64,000 nt of DNA from NCBI RefSeq assembly GCF_004211955.1, contig NZ_RHJI01000010.1, positions 496,001-560,000 on the forward strand, written 5' to 3'. Each line of letters opens with the position of its first letter. Positions within the stretch are counted from its first letter, which is position 1. This DNA comes from Escherichia sp. E1V33 (lineage in GTDB: Bacteria > Pseudomonadota > Gammaproteobacteria > Enterobacterales > Enterobacteriaceae). A program made the translations under genes and the position numbers. Of the stretch, positions 31,975-48,718 are shown in pieces. The notes under the pieces were generated by a model that was given only the letters and a program-made list of their open reading frames with translations, made no database searches and was not told where the DNA came from.

Positions 31975-33801
31975 ATGCACTCTCTGAAGTGGTTGTACCC
32001 ACGTCGTCTGCGCAACCAGCTCATTATGATGGCAATCCTGATGGTCATCATTCCGACGCTATCTATTGGTTATATCGTAGAAACTGAGGGTCGGTCAGCG
32101 GTCTTATCTGAAAAAGAGAAAAAATTAGCGGCGGTTGTGCAGTTGCTGAACGCCGCACTGGAAGAACGCTTTGCGCTTTACCAACATCTGCCTCGTGAGG
32201 CACGCATCCGGGCGCTGAATCATGAGTTGGCTCCTATTACCGAACGTATTACCCAAGCTTTTCCCGGTGTCGGGGCTGGCTATTACCACAAAGAACTGGA
32301 CGCAATTATCACTTATGCCCCATCGGCACTCTATCAAAGCAATGTAGGTATTAGTATCACCCCGGATCATCCCGGCAATATCGTCATGCAAACCAACACG
32401 CCACAACTCTTTTCCGGCAGGCAAGTCCGCGGCGATATTATGAATTCCATGATCCCAATAGAACGCCAGGGCATCGTGCTTGGTTATATCTGGGCGAATG
32501 AATTAACGGAGGATATTCGTCGTCAGGCATGGAAAATGGACGTGCGGATAATCATTGTCCTTTCTGCCGGTCTGCTGATTAGCCTGCTGTTGATTGTGCT
32601 TTTTTCTCGCCGTTTAAGCGCCAACATCGATATCATCACTGCGGGTCTGTCGACGCTGGCGCAGAATAATCCGACGCAATTGCCACCGCTACCTGGCGAA
32701 CTAGGGCAAATCAGCCGTTGTGTGAATAACCTTGCCGACGCGCTTCGTGAATCGAAAACACTCAATGACCTGATTATTGAAAATGCCGCCGATGCAGTGA
32801 TTGCCATTGACCGACAAGGCGATGTGATCACCATGAATCCTGCAGCGGAAGCCATCACCGGATACAAACGTCAGGAACTGGTAGGCCAGCCTTACGCCAC
32901 CCTCTTTGCCAACACCCATTTTTATAGTCCGGTTCTTGATACGCTGGCGCATGGTATCGAACATATGGCGCTGGAAATCAGCTATCCCGGACGCGACCGA
33001 ACCATTGAAATCAGCGCCACCACCAGCCGAATCCATGACGGACATGGTGAAATGATTGGCGCTTTAGTGATTTTCTCCGATCTGACGGCACGTAAAGAAA
33101 GCCAACGGCGACTGGCGCAGACAGAAAGACTCGCCACCCTTGGGGAACTGATGGCAGGCGTAGCCCATGAAGTACGCAATCCTCTCACCGCCATCAGGGG
33201 TTACGTGCAAATCATTCGCCAGCAGACACCTCAGCCAGAACATCAGGAATATCTGTCAATTGTACAGAATGAGATTGATTCCATTAATAAAGTTATTCAG
33301 CAGCTTTTGGATTTTTCCCGCCCACGTAAAAGCCAGTGGCAACAAGTGTATCTCAATGCCTTGATCGAAGAGACGCTGATTCTTGCCCAAACCTCCGGCG
33401 TACAGGCACGGCTCGACTTTATTACAGAACTTGACCCGTCACTCACAGCGATCGTGGCTGATCGGGAACTACTCAAGCAGGTAATCCTGAATATGTTGAT
33501 CAATGCCGTGCAAGCTATCACCGCGCGCGGGGAAATCCGCATTCGCACATGGATGTATACGGCTAACCAGCAGGCGATCACGATTGAAGACAACGGCTGC
33601 GGCATCGAGCTGTCTCTACAGAGAAAAATCTTTGATCCCTTCTTTACCACTAAAGCGTCCGGCACAGGACTTGGCCTTGCCTTAAGCCAACGAATTATTA
33701 ATGCGCACCAAGGCGATATTCGCGTCGCCAGCCTGCCCGGCTGCGGTGCCACATTCACCCTTATCTTACCGATTGATCCGCAGGAAAATTTGCCCTTATG
33801 A
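31975..33801 (+). CDS. atoS: Sensor kinase AtoS
   Basis: A 608-residue histidine kinase. Two transmembrane helices (about 16-36 and 187-210) enclose a periplasmic sensor. HAMP-like and PAS domains follow (AADAVIAIDRQGDVITMN). HisKA has H398 (GVAHEVRNPLT), and HATPase has DNGCGI and GTGLGLALS. It responds to acetoacetate and spermidine in E. coli and phosphorylates AtoC. The stop overlaps the atoC start by 4 bases. Confidence 0.97.
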   Translation: MHSLKWLYPRRLRNQLIMMAILMVIIPTLSIGYIVETEGRSAVLSEKEKKLAAVVQLLNAALEERFALYQHLPREARIRALNHELAPITERITQAFPGVGAGYYHKELDAIITYAPSALYQSNVGISITPDHPGNIVMQTNTPQLFSGRQVRGDIMNSMIPIERQGIVLGYIWANELTEDIRRQAWKMDVRIIIVLSAGLLISLLLIVLFSRRLSANIDIITAGLSTLAQNNPTQLPPLPGELGQISRCVNNLADALRESKTLNDLIIENAADAVIAIDRQGDVITMNPAAEAITGYKRQELVGQPYATLFANTHFYSPVLDTLAHGIEHMALEISYPGRDRTIEISATTSRIHDGHGEMIGALVIFSDLTARKESQRRLAQTERLATLGELMAGVAHEVRNPLTAIRGYVQIIRQQTPQPEHQEYLSIVQNEIDSINKVIQQLLDFSRPRKSQWQQVYLNALIEETLILAQTSGVQARLDFITELDPSLTAIVADRELLKQVILNMLINAVQAITARGEIRIRTWMYTANQQAITIEDNGCGIELSLQRKIFDPFFTTKASGTGLGLALSQRIINAHQGDIRVASLPGCGATFTLILPIDPQENLPL

Positions 33802-35183
33802 ATGCTGTTTACCGAATCCTGATTGTTGACGACGAAGAGAATGTGCGTCGCATGCTATCCACCGCTTTTTCTTTGCAGGGGTATGACACTCATTGCGCCT
33901 GTAACGGCAATGAAGCATTGCCACTGTTCACCCGTGTGCAACCGGACGTGGTGCTGATGGATATCCGTATGCCGGAAATGGATGGTATCAGTGCGTTAAA
34001 AGCGATGCGTGGTCATAATCCACGCACGCCCATTGTCCTGATGACCGCATATGCCGAAGTCGAAACGGCAGTAGAAGCCTTACGCAGTGGTGCGTTTGAT
34101 TACGTCATCAAACCGTTTGATCTGGATGAGCTGAACCTGGTCGTGCAGCGCGCATTGCAGTTGCAGTCAATGAAAAAAGAGATTCGCCAGCTACATCAAG
34201 CGCTAAGTGCCAGTTGGCAGTGGGGCCATATATTAACCAGTAGCCCGGTCATGAAGGCGATCTGCAAAGACACGGCAAAAATTGCCCTCTCGCAGGCCAG
34301 CGTGTTAGTCAGTGGCGAAAGCGGTACTGGTAAGGAGCTGATTGCCCGGGCGATCCATTACAACTCCCGCCGCGCCAATGGGCCATTTATTAAAATTAAC
34401 TGTGCCGCGCTACCAGAATCCCTGCTGGAAAGCGAACTTTTTGGTCATGAAAAAGGCGCATTTACCGGTGCACTGACCCTGCGCCAGGGACTGTTTGAGC
34501 GTGCCGACAGCGGCACATTATTCCTTGATGAAATTGGTGAAATGCCGTTGGTATTGCAGGCTAAATTGTTGCGCATTTTGCAGGAGAGGGAATTTGAACG
34601 CATAGGCGGCCATCAAACCATCAAAGTCGATATTCGCATCATTGCCGCTACCAATCGCAACCTGGACGCGATGGTAAAAGAAGGTACTTTCCGTGAAGAT
34701 CTCTTTTATCGACTCAATGTGATTCATTTAATGTTGCCGCCACTTCGCGAGAGACGAGAAGACATTTCCCTCTTAGCCAATCATTTTTTGCAAAAATTCA
34801 GTAGCGAAAACCAACGCGATATTATCGAAATCGACCCCAGCGCAATGTCATTGCTTACCGCCTGGTCGTGGCCTGGCAATATCCGTGAGCTTTCTAACGT
34901 CATTGAGCGCGCGGTGGTAATGAACTCGGGACCGGTAATTTTTGCAGAAGATCTACCACCACAATTTCGCCAGCCTGTCTGTATGAATCACGATGTGAAA
35001 AGCACGCCACCGGGCGAGCGCAATCTCAAAGAAGAAATTAAGCGCGAAGAGAAACGGATCATTATTGAAGTGCTGGAGCAACAGGAAGGAAACCGTACTC
35101 GCACCGCGCTGATGCTCGGTATCAGTCGCCGTGCGTTAATGTACAAACTGCAAGAATACGGCATTGATCCAGCCGGTGCGTAA
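33798..35183 (+). CDS. atoC: Sigma54-dependent response regulator AtoC
   Basis: A 461-residue NtrC-family activator. The receiver has D55 ([12 protein letters not shown]). The AAA+ domain (about 145-375) carries Walker A GESGTGKE (173-180) and the sigma54-contacting GAFTGA loop (220-225). A Fis-type HTH lies at the C-terminus (about 425-460). It activates atoDAEB from the palindrome at 35192, and is historically also the ornithine decarboxylase antizyme candidate. Cotranscribed with atoS. Confidence 0.97.
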   Translation: MNAVYRILIVDDEENVRRMLSTAFSLQGYDTHCACNGNEALPLFTRVQPDVVLMDIRMPEMDGISALKAMRGHNPRTPIVLMTAYAEVETAVEALRSGAFDYVIKPFDLDELNLVVQRALQLQSMKKEIRQLHQALSASWQWGHILTSSPVMKAICKDTAKIALSQASVLVSGESGTGKELIARAIHYNSRRANGPFIKINCAALPESLLESELFGHEKGAFTGALTLRQGLFERADSGTLFLDEIGEMPLVLQAKLLRILQEREFERIGGHQTIKVDIRIIAATNRNLDAMVKEGTFREDLFYRLNVIHLMLPPLRERREDISLLANHFLQKFSSENQRDIIEIDPSAMSLLTAWSWPGNIRELSNVIERAVVMNSGPVIFAEDLPPQFRQPVCMNHDVKSTPPGERNLKEEIKREEKRIIIEVLEQQEGNRTRTALMLGISRRALMYKLQEYGIDPAGA

Positions 35184-35191
35184 GACAAAAA

Positions 35192-35236
35192 CTGCTATGC
35201 AGAAATTTGCACAGTGCGCAAAATCCTGCATAGCAG
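35192..35236. promoter_or_regulatory. AtoC-binding inverted palindrome
   Basis: Perfect 11-base arms CTGCTATGCAG (35192-35202) and CTGCATAGCAG (35226-35236) enclose a second, imperfect inverted pair (AAATTTGCAC / GTGCGCAAAA). It lies just after atoC and about 80-125 bases upstream of the sigma54 promoter, the expected place for an enhancer. Confidence 0.85.
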
Positions 35237-35316
35237 TGCAATATCCCCTCACCACCACCCTCCTTTTTATTTCAATATTTTCAATCTATTAGAAATTATT
35301 TCGCATAATTTCATTC

Positions 35317-35332
35317 TGGCACTCCCCTTGCT
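35317..35332 (+). promoter_or_regulatory. Sigma54 promoter of atoDAEB
   Basis: TGGCACTCCCCTTGCT matches the -24/-12 consensus TGGCAC-N5-TTGCW exactly. Transcription should begin near 35343, leaving a short leader with the Shine-Dalgarno AAGAGGG before atoD. Confidence 0.92.
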
Positions 35333-35377
35333 ATGCCTTCTGTGTACCCACAACGGTGTATTCAAGAGGGATAAAAA

Positions 35378-36040
35378 ATGAAAACAAAATTGATGAGCAT
35401 AGAGGACGCCGCCAGCTTCTTTCGTGATGGCATGACCATTATGGTTGGCGGTTTTATGGGAATTGGCACGCCTCCCCGCCTCGTTGAGGCATTACTGGAA
35501 TCCGGTGTCAGGGATCTGACCTTAATCGCCAATGACACGGCATTTATTGATACTGGTACTGGCCCGCTGATTGTCAACGGTCGGGTCAGCAAAGTCATCG
35601 CTTCACATATTGGCACTAACCCGGAAACCGGACGGCGCATGATTTCTGGCGAAATGGAGGTCGTTCTCGTACCGCAAGGTACATTGATTGAGCAAATTCG
35701 CTGTGGCGGTGCCGGACTTGGTGGTTTTCTCACCCCAACCGGTGTCGGCACCGTCGTCGAAGAAGGCAAACAAACGCTCACCCTCGATGGCAAAACCTGG
35801 TTGCTTGAACGTCCATTGCGGGCAGACCTGGCGTTGATCCGCGCCCACCGTTGCGACGCACTCGGAAACCTCACCTACCAACTCAGCGCCCGCAACTTTA
35901 ACCCCCTGATTGCTCTCGCAGCAGACATCACGCTGGTGGAACCCGACGAACTGGTCGACACCGGCGAATTGCACCCCGACCACATCGTCACCCCCGGCGC
36001 TGTTATCGACCACATCATCATTCCACAGGAGAGCAAATAA
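35378..36040 (+). CDS. atoD: Acetoacetyl-CoA transferase alpha subunit AtoD
   Basis: A 220-residue CoA-transferase alpha subunit with the glycine-rich motif [10 protein letters not shown] (23-32). With AtoA it transfers CoA from acetyl-CoA to acetoacetate or short-chain acids, allowing growth on acetoacetate and butyrate. First gene of the AtoC-controlled operon. Its stop overlaps the atoA ATG by one base. Confidence 0.97.
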   Translation: MKTKLMSIEDAASFFRDGMTIMVGGFMGIGTPPRLVEALLESGVRDLTLIANDTAFIDTGTGPLIVNGRVSKVIASHIGTNPETGRRMISGEMEVVLVPQGTLIEQIRCGGAGLGGFLTPTGVGTVVEEGKQTLTLDGKTWLLERPLRADLALIRAHRCDALGNLTYQLSARNFNPLIALAADITLVEPDELVDTGELHPDHIVTPGAVIDHIIIPQESK

Positions 36041-36690
36041 TGGACGCGAAACAACGTATTGCGCGCCGCGTGGCGCAGGAACTTTGTGATGGTGACATCG
36101 TTAACTTAGGGATCGGTTTACCCACAATGGTCGCCAATTATTTACCGGAGGGTATTCATATCACTCTGCAATCGGAAAACGGCTTCCTCGGTTTAGGCCC
36201 GGTCACGACAGCGCATCCCGATCTGGTGAACGCTGGCGGGCAACCGTGCGGTGTTTTACCCGGCGCGGCGATGTTCGATAGCGCGATGTCATTTGCGCTG
36301 ATTCGTGGTGGTCATATTGATGCCTGTGTACTCGGTGGCTTACAGGTCGATGAACAAGGCAATCTCGCCAACTGGGTCGTGCCAGGAAAAATGGTGCCTG
36401 GTATGGGTGGTGCGATGGATCTGGTGACCGGGTCGCGCAAAGTGATCATTGCCATGGAACATTGCGCCAAAGATGGTTCAGCAAAAATTTTACGTCAATG
36501 CACCATGCCGCTAACCGCGCTTCACGCAGTTCATATGCTGGTGACAGAACTGGCGGTGTTCCGCTTTATCGATGGCAAGATGTGGCTCACTGAAATTGCC
36601 GAAGGTTGTGATTTAGAAACTGTGCGTGCCAAAACTGAAGCGCAGTTCGCCGTCGCTGATGATCTTTTGCTCCCACAGGGGGCGCTATGA
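36040..36690 (+). CDS. atoA: Acetoacetyl-CoA transferase beta subunit AtoA
   Basis: A 216-residue beta subunit carrying the catalytic glutamate in the SENG motif (E46, LQSENGFLGLG), which forms the glutamyl-CoA intermediate. Conserved LGGLQVDEQGNLANW is present. Works as a heterotetramer with AtoD. It overlaps atoD by 1 base and atoE by 4 bases. Confidence 0.97.
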   Translation: MDAKQRIARRVAQELCDGDIVNLGIGLPTMVANYLPEGIHITLQSENGFLGLGPVTTAHPDLVNAGGQPCGVLPGAAMFDSAMSFALIRGGHIDACVLGGLQVDEQGNLANWVVPGKMVPGMGGAMDLVTGSRKVIIAMEHCAKDGSAKILRQCTMPLTALHAVHMLVTELAVFRFIDGKMWLTEIAEGCDLETVRAKTEAQFAVADDLLLPQGAL

Positions 36691-38009
36691 TCGGTCGCAT
36701 CTCGCGTTTTATGACGCGCTTTGTCAGTCGCTGGCTTCCCGATCCCCTGATCTTCGCCATGCTACTGACATTAATCACCTTTGCCGTAGCTCTCTGGTTA
36801 ACGCCACAAACCCCTTTCAGCATGGTGAAACTATGGGGTGACGGCTTCTGGAATCTGCTGGCATTCGGGATGCAGATGGCGCTCATCATCGTGACCGGGC
36901 ATGCACTCGCCAGTTCTGGTCCGGTGAAAAGTTTGTTACGTACTGCGGCGTCAGCAGCCAAAACGCCTACCCAAGGGGTCATGTTAGTCACCTTTTTTGG
37001 TTCCGTCGCCTGTGTAATCAACTGGGGATTCGGTCTGGTGGTTGGCGCAATGTTTGCTCGCGAAGTTGCACGTCGGGTACCAGGCTCCGACTATCCGTTG
37101 TTGATCGCTTGCGCCTATATCGGCTTTCTCACCTGGGGCGGTGGTTTTTCCGGCTCAATGCCGCTACTGGCAGCAACACCGGGGAATCCCGTTGAGCACG
37201 TCGCAGGGTTAATTCCGGTCAGCGATACCCTGTTTACTGGCTACAACATCTTTATCACCCTGGCCCTGATTGTGGTGATGCCGTTTATCACCCGCATGAT
37301 GACGCCTAAGCCTTCCGACGTGGTGAGTATCGATCCGAAGCTGTTGTTGGAAGAAGCGGATTTCCAGAAGAAGCTCCCTGCAGACGCCCCACCTTCAGAG
37401 AAACTGGAAGAAAGTCGCATCCTGGCGTTGATTATTGGTGCTCTGGGCATTGCTTATCTGGTGCTGTACTTCTCCGAGAAGGGATTCAACATCACCATCA
37501 ACACCGTCAACCTGATGTTTATGATTGCCGGTCTGTTGTTGCATAAAACGCCGATGGCCTATATGCGGGCGGTAAGTGCGGCTGCGCGCAGTACCGCCGG
37601 GATTCTGGTGCAATTCCCCTTCTATGCCGGGATCCAGTTAATGATGGAACACTCCGGCCTCGGTGGCCTGATCACCGAATTTTTCATCAATGTCGCCAAC
37701 AAAGATACCTTCCCGCTGATGACCTTTTTTAGCTCTGCGCTAATTAACTTCGCCGTGCCTTCTGGCGGTGGACACTGGGTTATTCAGGGGCCATTCGTCC
37801 TTCCTGCCGCGCAGGCGCTAGGGGCCGATCTGGGTAAATCAGTAATGGCGATAGCTTACGGTGAACAGTGGATGAACATGGCACAACCGTTCTGGGCGCT
37901 ACCTGCACTGGCAATAGCCGGACTCGGTGTCCGCGACATCATGGGCTATTGCATCACTGCCCTGCTCTTCTCCGGCGTCATTTTCGTTATTGGTTTAACG
38001 CTGTTCTGA
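36687..38009 (+). CDS. atoE: Short-chain fatty acid transporter AtoE
   Basis: A 440-residue polytopic inner-membrane protein of the AtoE/short-chain fatty acid uptake family. About ten or more hydrophobic helices are visible, with the characteristic segments [10 protein letters not shown] and [14 protein letters not shown]. It is believed to import acetoacetate/short-chain fatty acids, inferred from family and operon. Full length, translationally coupled to atoA. Confidence 0.95.
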   Translation: MIGRISRFMTRFVSRWLPDPLIFAMLLTLITFAVALWLTPQTPFSMVKLWGDGFWNLLAFGMQMALIIVTGHALASSGPVKSLLRTAASAAKTPTQGVMLVTFFGSVACVINWGFGLVVGAMFAREVARRVPGSDYPLLIACAYIGFLTWGGGFSGSMPLLAATPGNPVEHVAGLIPVSDTLFTGYNIFITLALIVVMPFITRMMTPKPSDVVSIDPKLLLEEADFQKKLPADAPPSEKLEESRILALIIGALGIAYLVLYFSEKGFNITINTVNLMFMIAGLLLHKTPMAYMRAVSAAARSTAGILVQFPFYAGIQLMMEHSGLGGLITEFFINVANKDTFPLMTFFSSALINFAVPSGGGHWVIQGPFVLPAAQALGADLGKSVMAIAYGEQWMNMAQPFWALPALAIAGLGVRDIMGYCITALLFSGVIFVIGLTLF

Positions 38010-38034
38010 CGGCAACTTTATAAAAGGAAGAAAA

Positions 38035-39219
38035 ATGAAAAATTGTGTCATCGTCAGTGCGGTACGTACTGCCATCGGTAGCTTTAACGGTTCACTCGCC
38101 TCCACCAGCGCCATCGACCTGGGGGCAACGGTGATCCAGGCCGCTATAGAACGCGCAAAAATCGATTCACAACACGTTGATGAAGTGATTATGGGTAACG
38201 TGTTGCAAGCCGGGCTGGGGCAAAATCCGGCACGTCAGGCGCTGCTAAAAAGCGGACTAGCTGAAACGGTGTGCGGATTCACGGTCAACAAAGTGTGCGG
38301 TTCAGGTCTGAAAAGCGTGGCGCTTGCTGCACAGGCGATTCAGGCAGGTCAGGCACAGAGCATTGTGGCGGGGGGTATGGAAAATATGAGTTTAGCGCCC
38401 TACTTACTCGATGCAAAAGCACGCTCTGGTTATCGTCTTGGAGATGGACAGGTTTATGACGTAATCCTGCGCGATGGCCTGATGTGCGCCACCCATGGTT
38501 ATCATATGGGAATTACCGCCGAAAACGTGGCTAAAGAGTACGGAATTACCCGTGAAATGCAGGATGAACTGGCGCTACATTCACAGCGTAAAGCTGCAGC
38601 CGCAATTGAGTCCGGTGCTTTTACAGCCGAAATCGTCCCGGTAAATATTGTCACCCGGAAGAAAACCTTCGTCTTCAGTCAAGACGAATTCCCGAAAGTG
38701 GATTCTACGGCTGAAGCGTTAGGCGCATTGCGCCCGGCCTTCGATAAAGTAGGAACAGTCACCGCCGGGAACGCGTCTGGTATTAACGACGGTGCTGCCG
38801 CTCTGGTGATTATGGAAGAATCTGCGGCGCTGGCAGCAGGCCTTACCCCCCTGGCTCGCATTAAAAGTTATGCCAGCGGTGGCGTGCCCCCCGCATTGAT
38901 GGGTATGGGTCCAGTACCTGCCACGCAAAAAGCGTTACAACTGGCGGGGCTGCAACTGGCGGATATTGATCTCATTGAGGCTAATGAAGCATTTGCTGCA
39001 CAGTTCCTTGCCGTTGGGAAAACCCTGGGCTTTGATTCTGAGAAAGTGAATGTCAACGGCGGGGCCATCGCGCTCGGGCATCCTATCGGTGCCAGTGGTG
39101 CTCGTATTCTGGTCACACTATTACATGCCATGCAGGCACGCGATAAAACGCTGGGGCTGGCAACACTGTGCATTGGTGGCGGCCAGGGAATTGCGATGGT
39201 GATTGAACGGTTGAATTAA
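38035..39219 (+). CDS. atoB: Acetyl-CoA acetyltransferase AtoB
   Basis: A 394-residue biosynthetic/degradative thiolase. Nucleophile C88 lies in [10 protein letters not shown]; the C-terminal signature [18 protein letters not shown] holds the catalytic histidine, and [10 protein letters not shown] holds the second cysteine. It cleaves acetoacetyl-CoA to two acetyl-CoA, completing the pathway started by AtoDA. It follows atoE after 25 bases with an AAAGGAAG ribosome site. Confidence 0.97.
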   Translation: MKNCVIVSAVRTAIGSFNGSLASTSAIDLGATVIQAAIERAKIDSQHVDEVIMGNVLQAGLGQNPARQALLKSGLAETVCGFTVNKVCGSGLKSVALAAQAIQAGQAQSIVAGGMENMSLAPYLLDAKARSGYRLGDGQVYDVILRDGLMCATHGYHMGITAENVAKEYGITREMQDELALHSQRKAAAAIESGAFTAEIVPVNIVTRKKTFVFSQDEFPKVDSTAEALGALRPAFDKVGTVTAGNASGINDGAAALVIMEESAALAAGLTPLARIKSYASGGVPPALMGMGPVPATQKALQLAGLQLADIDLIEANEAFAAQFLAVGKTLGFDSEKVNVNGGAIALGHPIGASGARILVTLLHAMQARDKTLGLATLCIGGGQGIAMVIERLN

Positions 39220-39225
39220 CGAACA

Positions 39226-39262
39226 AAAACGTCCGATAGCGAAAGTTATCGGGCGTTTTCTT
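39226..39262 (+). terminator. Rho-independent terminator of the ato operon
   Basis: A stem of ACGTCCGATA with TTATCGGGCGT, loop GCGAAAG, flanked by A's on one side and TTTTCTT on the other, 7 bases after the atoB stop. The A/T flanks make it usable on both strands, though yfaP ends 34 bases further on. Confidence 0.85.
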
Positions 39263-39292
39263 GAACAACGACAGCGAAGGTAACCCCATTAA

Positions 39293-40069
39293 TCACCAGT
39301 CAAAACTTTTCACCAGCGTCAGCTCGCCAGCATTACGCATCGGTACAATAAATGTTTCCTGTTTCTCATTGACCGATCCTTCATCGGTGATCAGCGTCAG
39401 TTGGGCGGTGGTTAATTCCGTTTCGCTGCGCCCGCCGTAGTAGTTGATATACACCTGATAGCGCCCGTGAATCGGCGCTGGCATGGCGAAAATCTCTGGT
39501 CCGTACCCCGTCGTGACGTCCATATCCAGTGCGCCACTGTTTTTCAGCACCGTGTTACCGTACCAGGCATGTTCACCGTCAGGCGTAACAACATGAAGAT
39601 CGAGGTCGGTATTGTCCGTATCCCACGAGAGAACCAGCCGTAAACGCGCGCGAATCGCTCCGGCCCCCGGCGTAGAGTAAAACTGCATTTTTTGTCTGCT
39701 TTGCCCATCGGGGCTGATGACCTGCACACTGTTACTGCCTTCCGTAAAAATATAAGGGCGCGCAAAAGAACCATCGGATTCAATTCTCTGCGGCATACTG
39801 GCCCCGTTGACCACCAGTCGCCCCTGCTGGACTTTGCCCGCCGCAGCATAATTTTTTATTTTGCCGCGGATTTGCGCTGAGATATTTTGATCATCTGCCA
39901 TGTTGACGGATGACGCGGGGTAATTGATCGACTGTGAAAAACTGGCATCTTCGCCATCTGCCGGATGCCAGCCAGAGAGCGGCGCATCAATCTCGACTTC
40001 CTGCACACCTTCGCTGTGGGCAACCGGTGAAAGCGCCACCAGTAACAACGGAAGAAAAATCTTTCGCAT
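39293..40069 (-). CDS. yfaP: Periplasmic DUF2135 protein YfaP
   Basis: A 258-residue secreted protein with a Sec signal (1-19, ending PVAHS) and a C-terminal DUF2135 beta domain (LSWDTDNTDLDLHVVTPDGEHAWYGN). Function unknown. It is the last gene of the yfaATSQP operon. In Pseudomonas aeruginosa the related mag operon encodes a DUF2135 protein alongside an alpha-2-macroglobulin homologue, so a role in that envelope complex is a reasonable inference. Four bases separate it from yfaQ. Confidence 0.9.
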   Translation of the reverse strand: MRKIFLPLLLVALSPVAHSEGVQEVEIDAPLSGWHPADGEDASFSQSINYPASSVNMADDQNISAQIRGKIKNYAAAGKVQQGRLVVNGASMPQRIESDGSFARPYIFTEGSNSVQVISPDGQSRQKMQFYSTPGAGAIRARLRLVLSWDTDNTDLDLHVVTPDGEHAWYGNTVLKNSGALDMDVTTGYGPEIFAMPAPIHGRYQVYINYYGGRSETELTTAQLTLITDEGSVNEKQETFIVPMRNAGELTLVKSFDW

Positions 40070-40073
40070 AGCA

Positions 40074-41723
40074 TTAGTCCATTAATAATTGTCGGGTCAG
40101 CGTTTCGATATAGTTCTCATCAAGCCCGGTGGGATAACCATCAAAGGCCAGGTGCAGATACTCATGGGTTAAATCCAGCCGATCCTGAAGCGTAAAGAAG
40201 TTACGAATAAACAACCGTTTCTGCTGCCGATCGGTATAGGGGAAACCTGAGACTAAACGACAGACCGCAAACACGTCTGGTTCGTTGTACCCCGTCTCGC
40301 CTTGTAATATACGCCGCCACTGCGGCATTTTTTTCGCCAGCCAGGCTTTCGCTTTGGGTAATAACTGGCAGGTTGAACGTGGCGCTCCCCAGCGGCTAAG
40401 GCTGTTGTCGGGATAAGCAAACGCAAGTATCTGGTCGTAACGCTCTCCCTGCCCCGCCTGGGCCGTGGCTTGCCGCCAGGAAAGCGTCCCTTCGGTAGCG
40501 CGACTGCCGTGATAATGAACTGGATCGCCCGCATAGATGAGATCCTGCGTCCAGGCGGTCATCGTCCGCGCGCCCGTGGTGGCTGGCGAAGCAGAAACAC
40601 GCTGGGTGGCGCTGCTGTCGGGAATGATCAGGCAATCGCCTTCCCGATTGGCGTTTTGCTGTAAAAAAGTGCGAATCGCCACGGTCATGGCTTTCGCTGC
40701 TTCAGGAGGCGTGCTTTTCGCCTCGCGATCCAGGACTCTGGCAACATACTCTTCACGATCGAGATGCGATTGTAATTTCAGTTTGCCCTGCTCCGTCAGT
40801 AACGTCGTCTCACCGTGGCTAACAAACGTGATGTGGTTACCATTGGCGAACGTCACACGATAGCGCCCATTAAGTACGCCGGGTTTTACTGCCGTCGTAC
40901 TCTTTTCCGCTGTGATTTTCTTCAGCGGATAGCGCGCAAACAGCTCCACCTCGACACATTGCCCACTGGCAACTTGCGTCGGCACTGGCAAAACCCGATT
41001 AAGCACCGTCGCATAACGGGTCAGTACCGTTTTGCTGGTGCCACTGCCAGTAACCCACAGCGGTGTACCATCGGTTAACCAACCAGCAAAACCACCCTGA
41101 CGGATTTCCTGTTTATCATCGGCAAACCAGCTCCAGGTTTTCACCCGAACTCGACTACCGAGCATGGATGCGACACCGATTTTCGCCTCGTCCAGCACCA
41201 CATCCAGTAAGACTTCCTGAGCTTTGTTTTGCGCAGGTAACGTCGCTAATGAATCAAGCAGCGATTTAACCGTTACCGAGGTTTCTGGCTTCAACGTAGT
41301 AAGAGACGCTAACCACGCAGGTGCCTGACGCTGTTGCCAGTATTGCCCCCACACATCTGCGCCAATATGCAACCGCTGCGGCGCAAAATAGAGCCCACAG
41401 GAACGTACCAGCGCGGTATCGCGCGTTATGCTCTCCCCAGCCTGACAACAATAAACCTCTTCCGGGGAGTTTCCGCGACACTGGTAGGGCTGCTCCGGTT
41501 GATGGGTATCCTCCAGCCAGGCGTAAACATACAGTTTCCACAAACTCCCTAACGGCGTGGTGAGCGAGTCAGGTAATGTCGAGGCTTTGGTCACGCCTGA
41601 TGACGACAGCTGATACAGTTGATCGTGCTGCGCACCACGCAGTGCCAGTTGTAACGGCGTCTCCTCCGCAAGCGTTGGCAGAGTAACCAACGCCAATAGC
41701 CAGACGATTCTGCGCCAGTTCAC
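40074..41723 (-). CDS. yfaQ: DUF2300 protein YfaQ
   Basis: A 549-residue secreted protein with signal peptide (cleavage after LVTLPTLA, about residue 20). It matches YfaQ (DUF2300), and the C-terminal part contains an HEYLHLAFDGYP segment (around 520-531). This HExxH-like HEYLH could suggest a zinc-binding site, but that is speculative. The N-terminal third also contains the SSSGVTKASTLPDS segment seen in SpoIID-like proteins. It begins immediately after the yfaS stop, in the macroglobulin operon. Confidence 0.88.
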   Translation of the reverse strand: MNWRRIVWLLALVTLPTLAEETPLQLALRGAQHDQLYQLSSSGVTKASTLPDSLTTPLGSLWKLYVYAWLEDTHQPEQPYQCRGNSPEEVYCCQAGESITRDTALVRSCGLYFAPQRLHIGADVWGQYWQQRQAPAWLASLTTLKPETSVTVKSLLDSLATLPAQNKAQEVLLDVVLDEAKIGVASMLGSRVRVKTWSWFADDKQEIRQGGFAGWLTDGTPLWVTGSGTSKTVLTRYATVLNRVLPVPTQVASGQCVEVELFARYPLKKITAEKSTTAVKPGVLNGRYRVTFANGNHITFVSHGETTLLTEQGKLKLQSHLDREEYVARVLDREAKSTPPEAAKAMTVAIRTFLQQNANREGDCLIIPDSSATQRVSASPATTGARTMTAWTQDLIYAGDPVHYHGSRATEGTLSWRQATAQAGQGERYDQILAFAYPDNSLSRWGAPRSTCQLLPKAKAWLAKKMPQWRRILQGETGYNEPDVFAVCRLVSGFPYTDRQQKRLFIRNFFTLQDRLDLTHEYLHLAFDGYPTGLDENYIETLTRQLLMD

Positions 41724-48570
<6,847 letters not shown>

Positions 48571-48640
48571 TGCCACATTCCTTGTGTATAACCGTCATTT
48601 TTGACGAACGAACCCGCCCTTTAGCGCGCCCTAATACGAC

Positions 48641-48670
48641 AAAAGCCCAGACTTTGCAGCCTGGACTTTT
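48641..48670 (-). terminator. Rho-independent terminator of gyrA
   Basis: On the minus strand AAAAGTCCAGG and CTGGGCTTTT pair around a CTGCAAAGT loop, ending in TTTTGT, about 50 bases after the gyrA stop. Confidence 0.88.
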
Positions 48671-48718
48671 CATTCCGAAGAAGGGATATTTACTCCCTTC
48701 TGTCATGAAGCGATGAAA

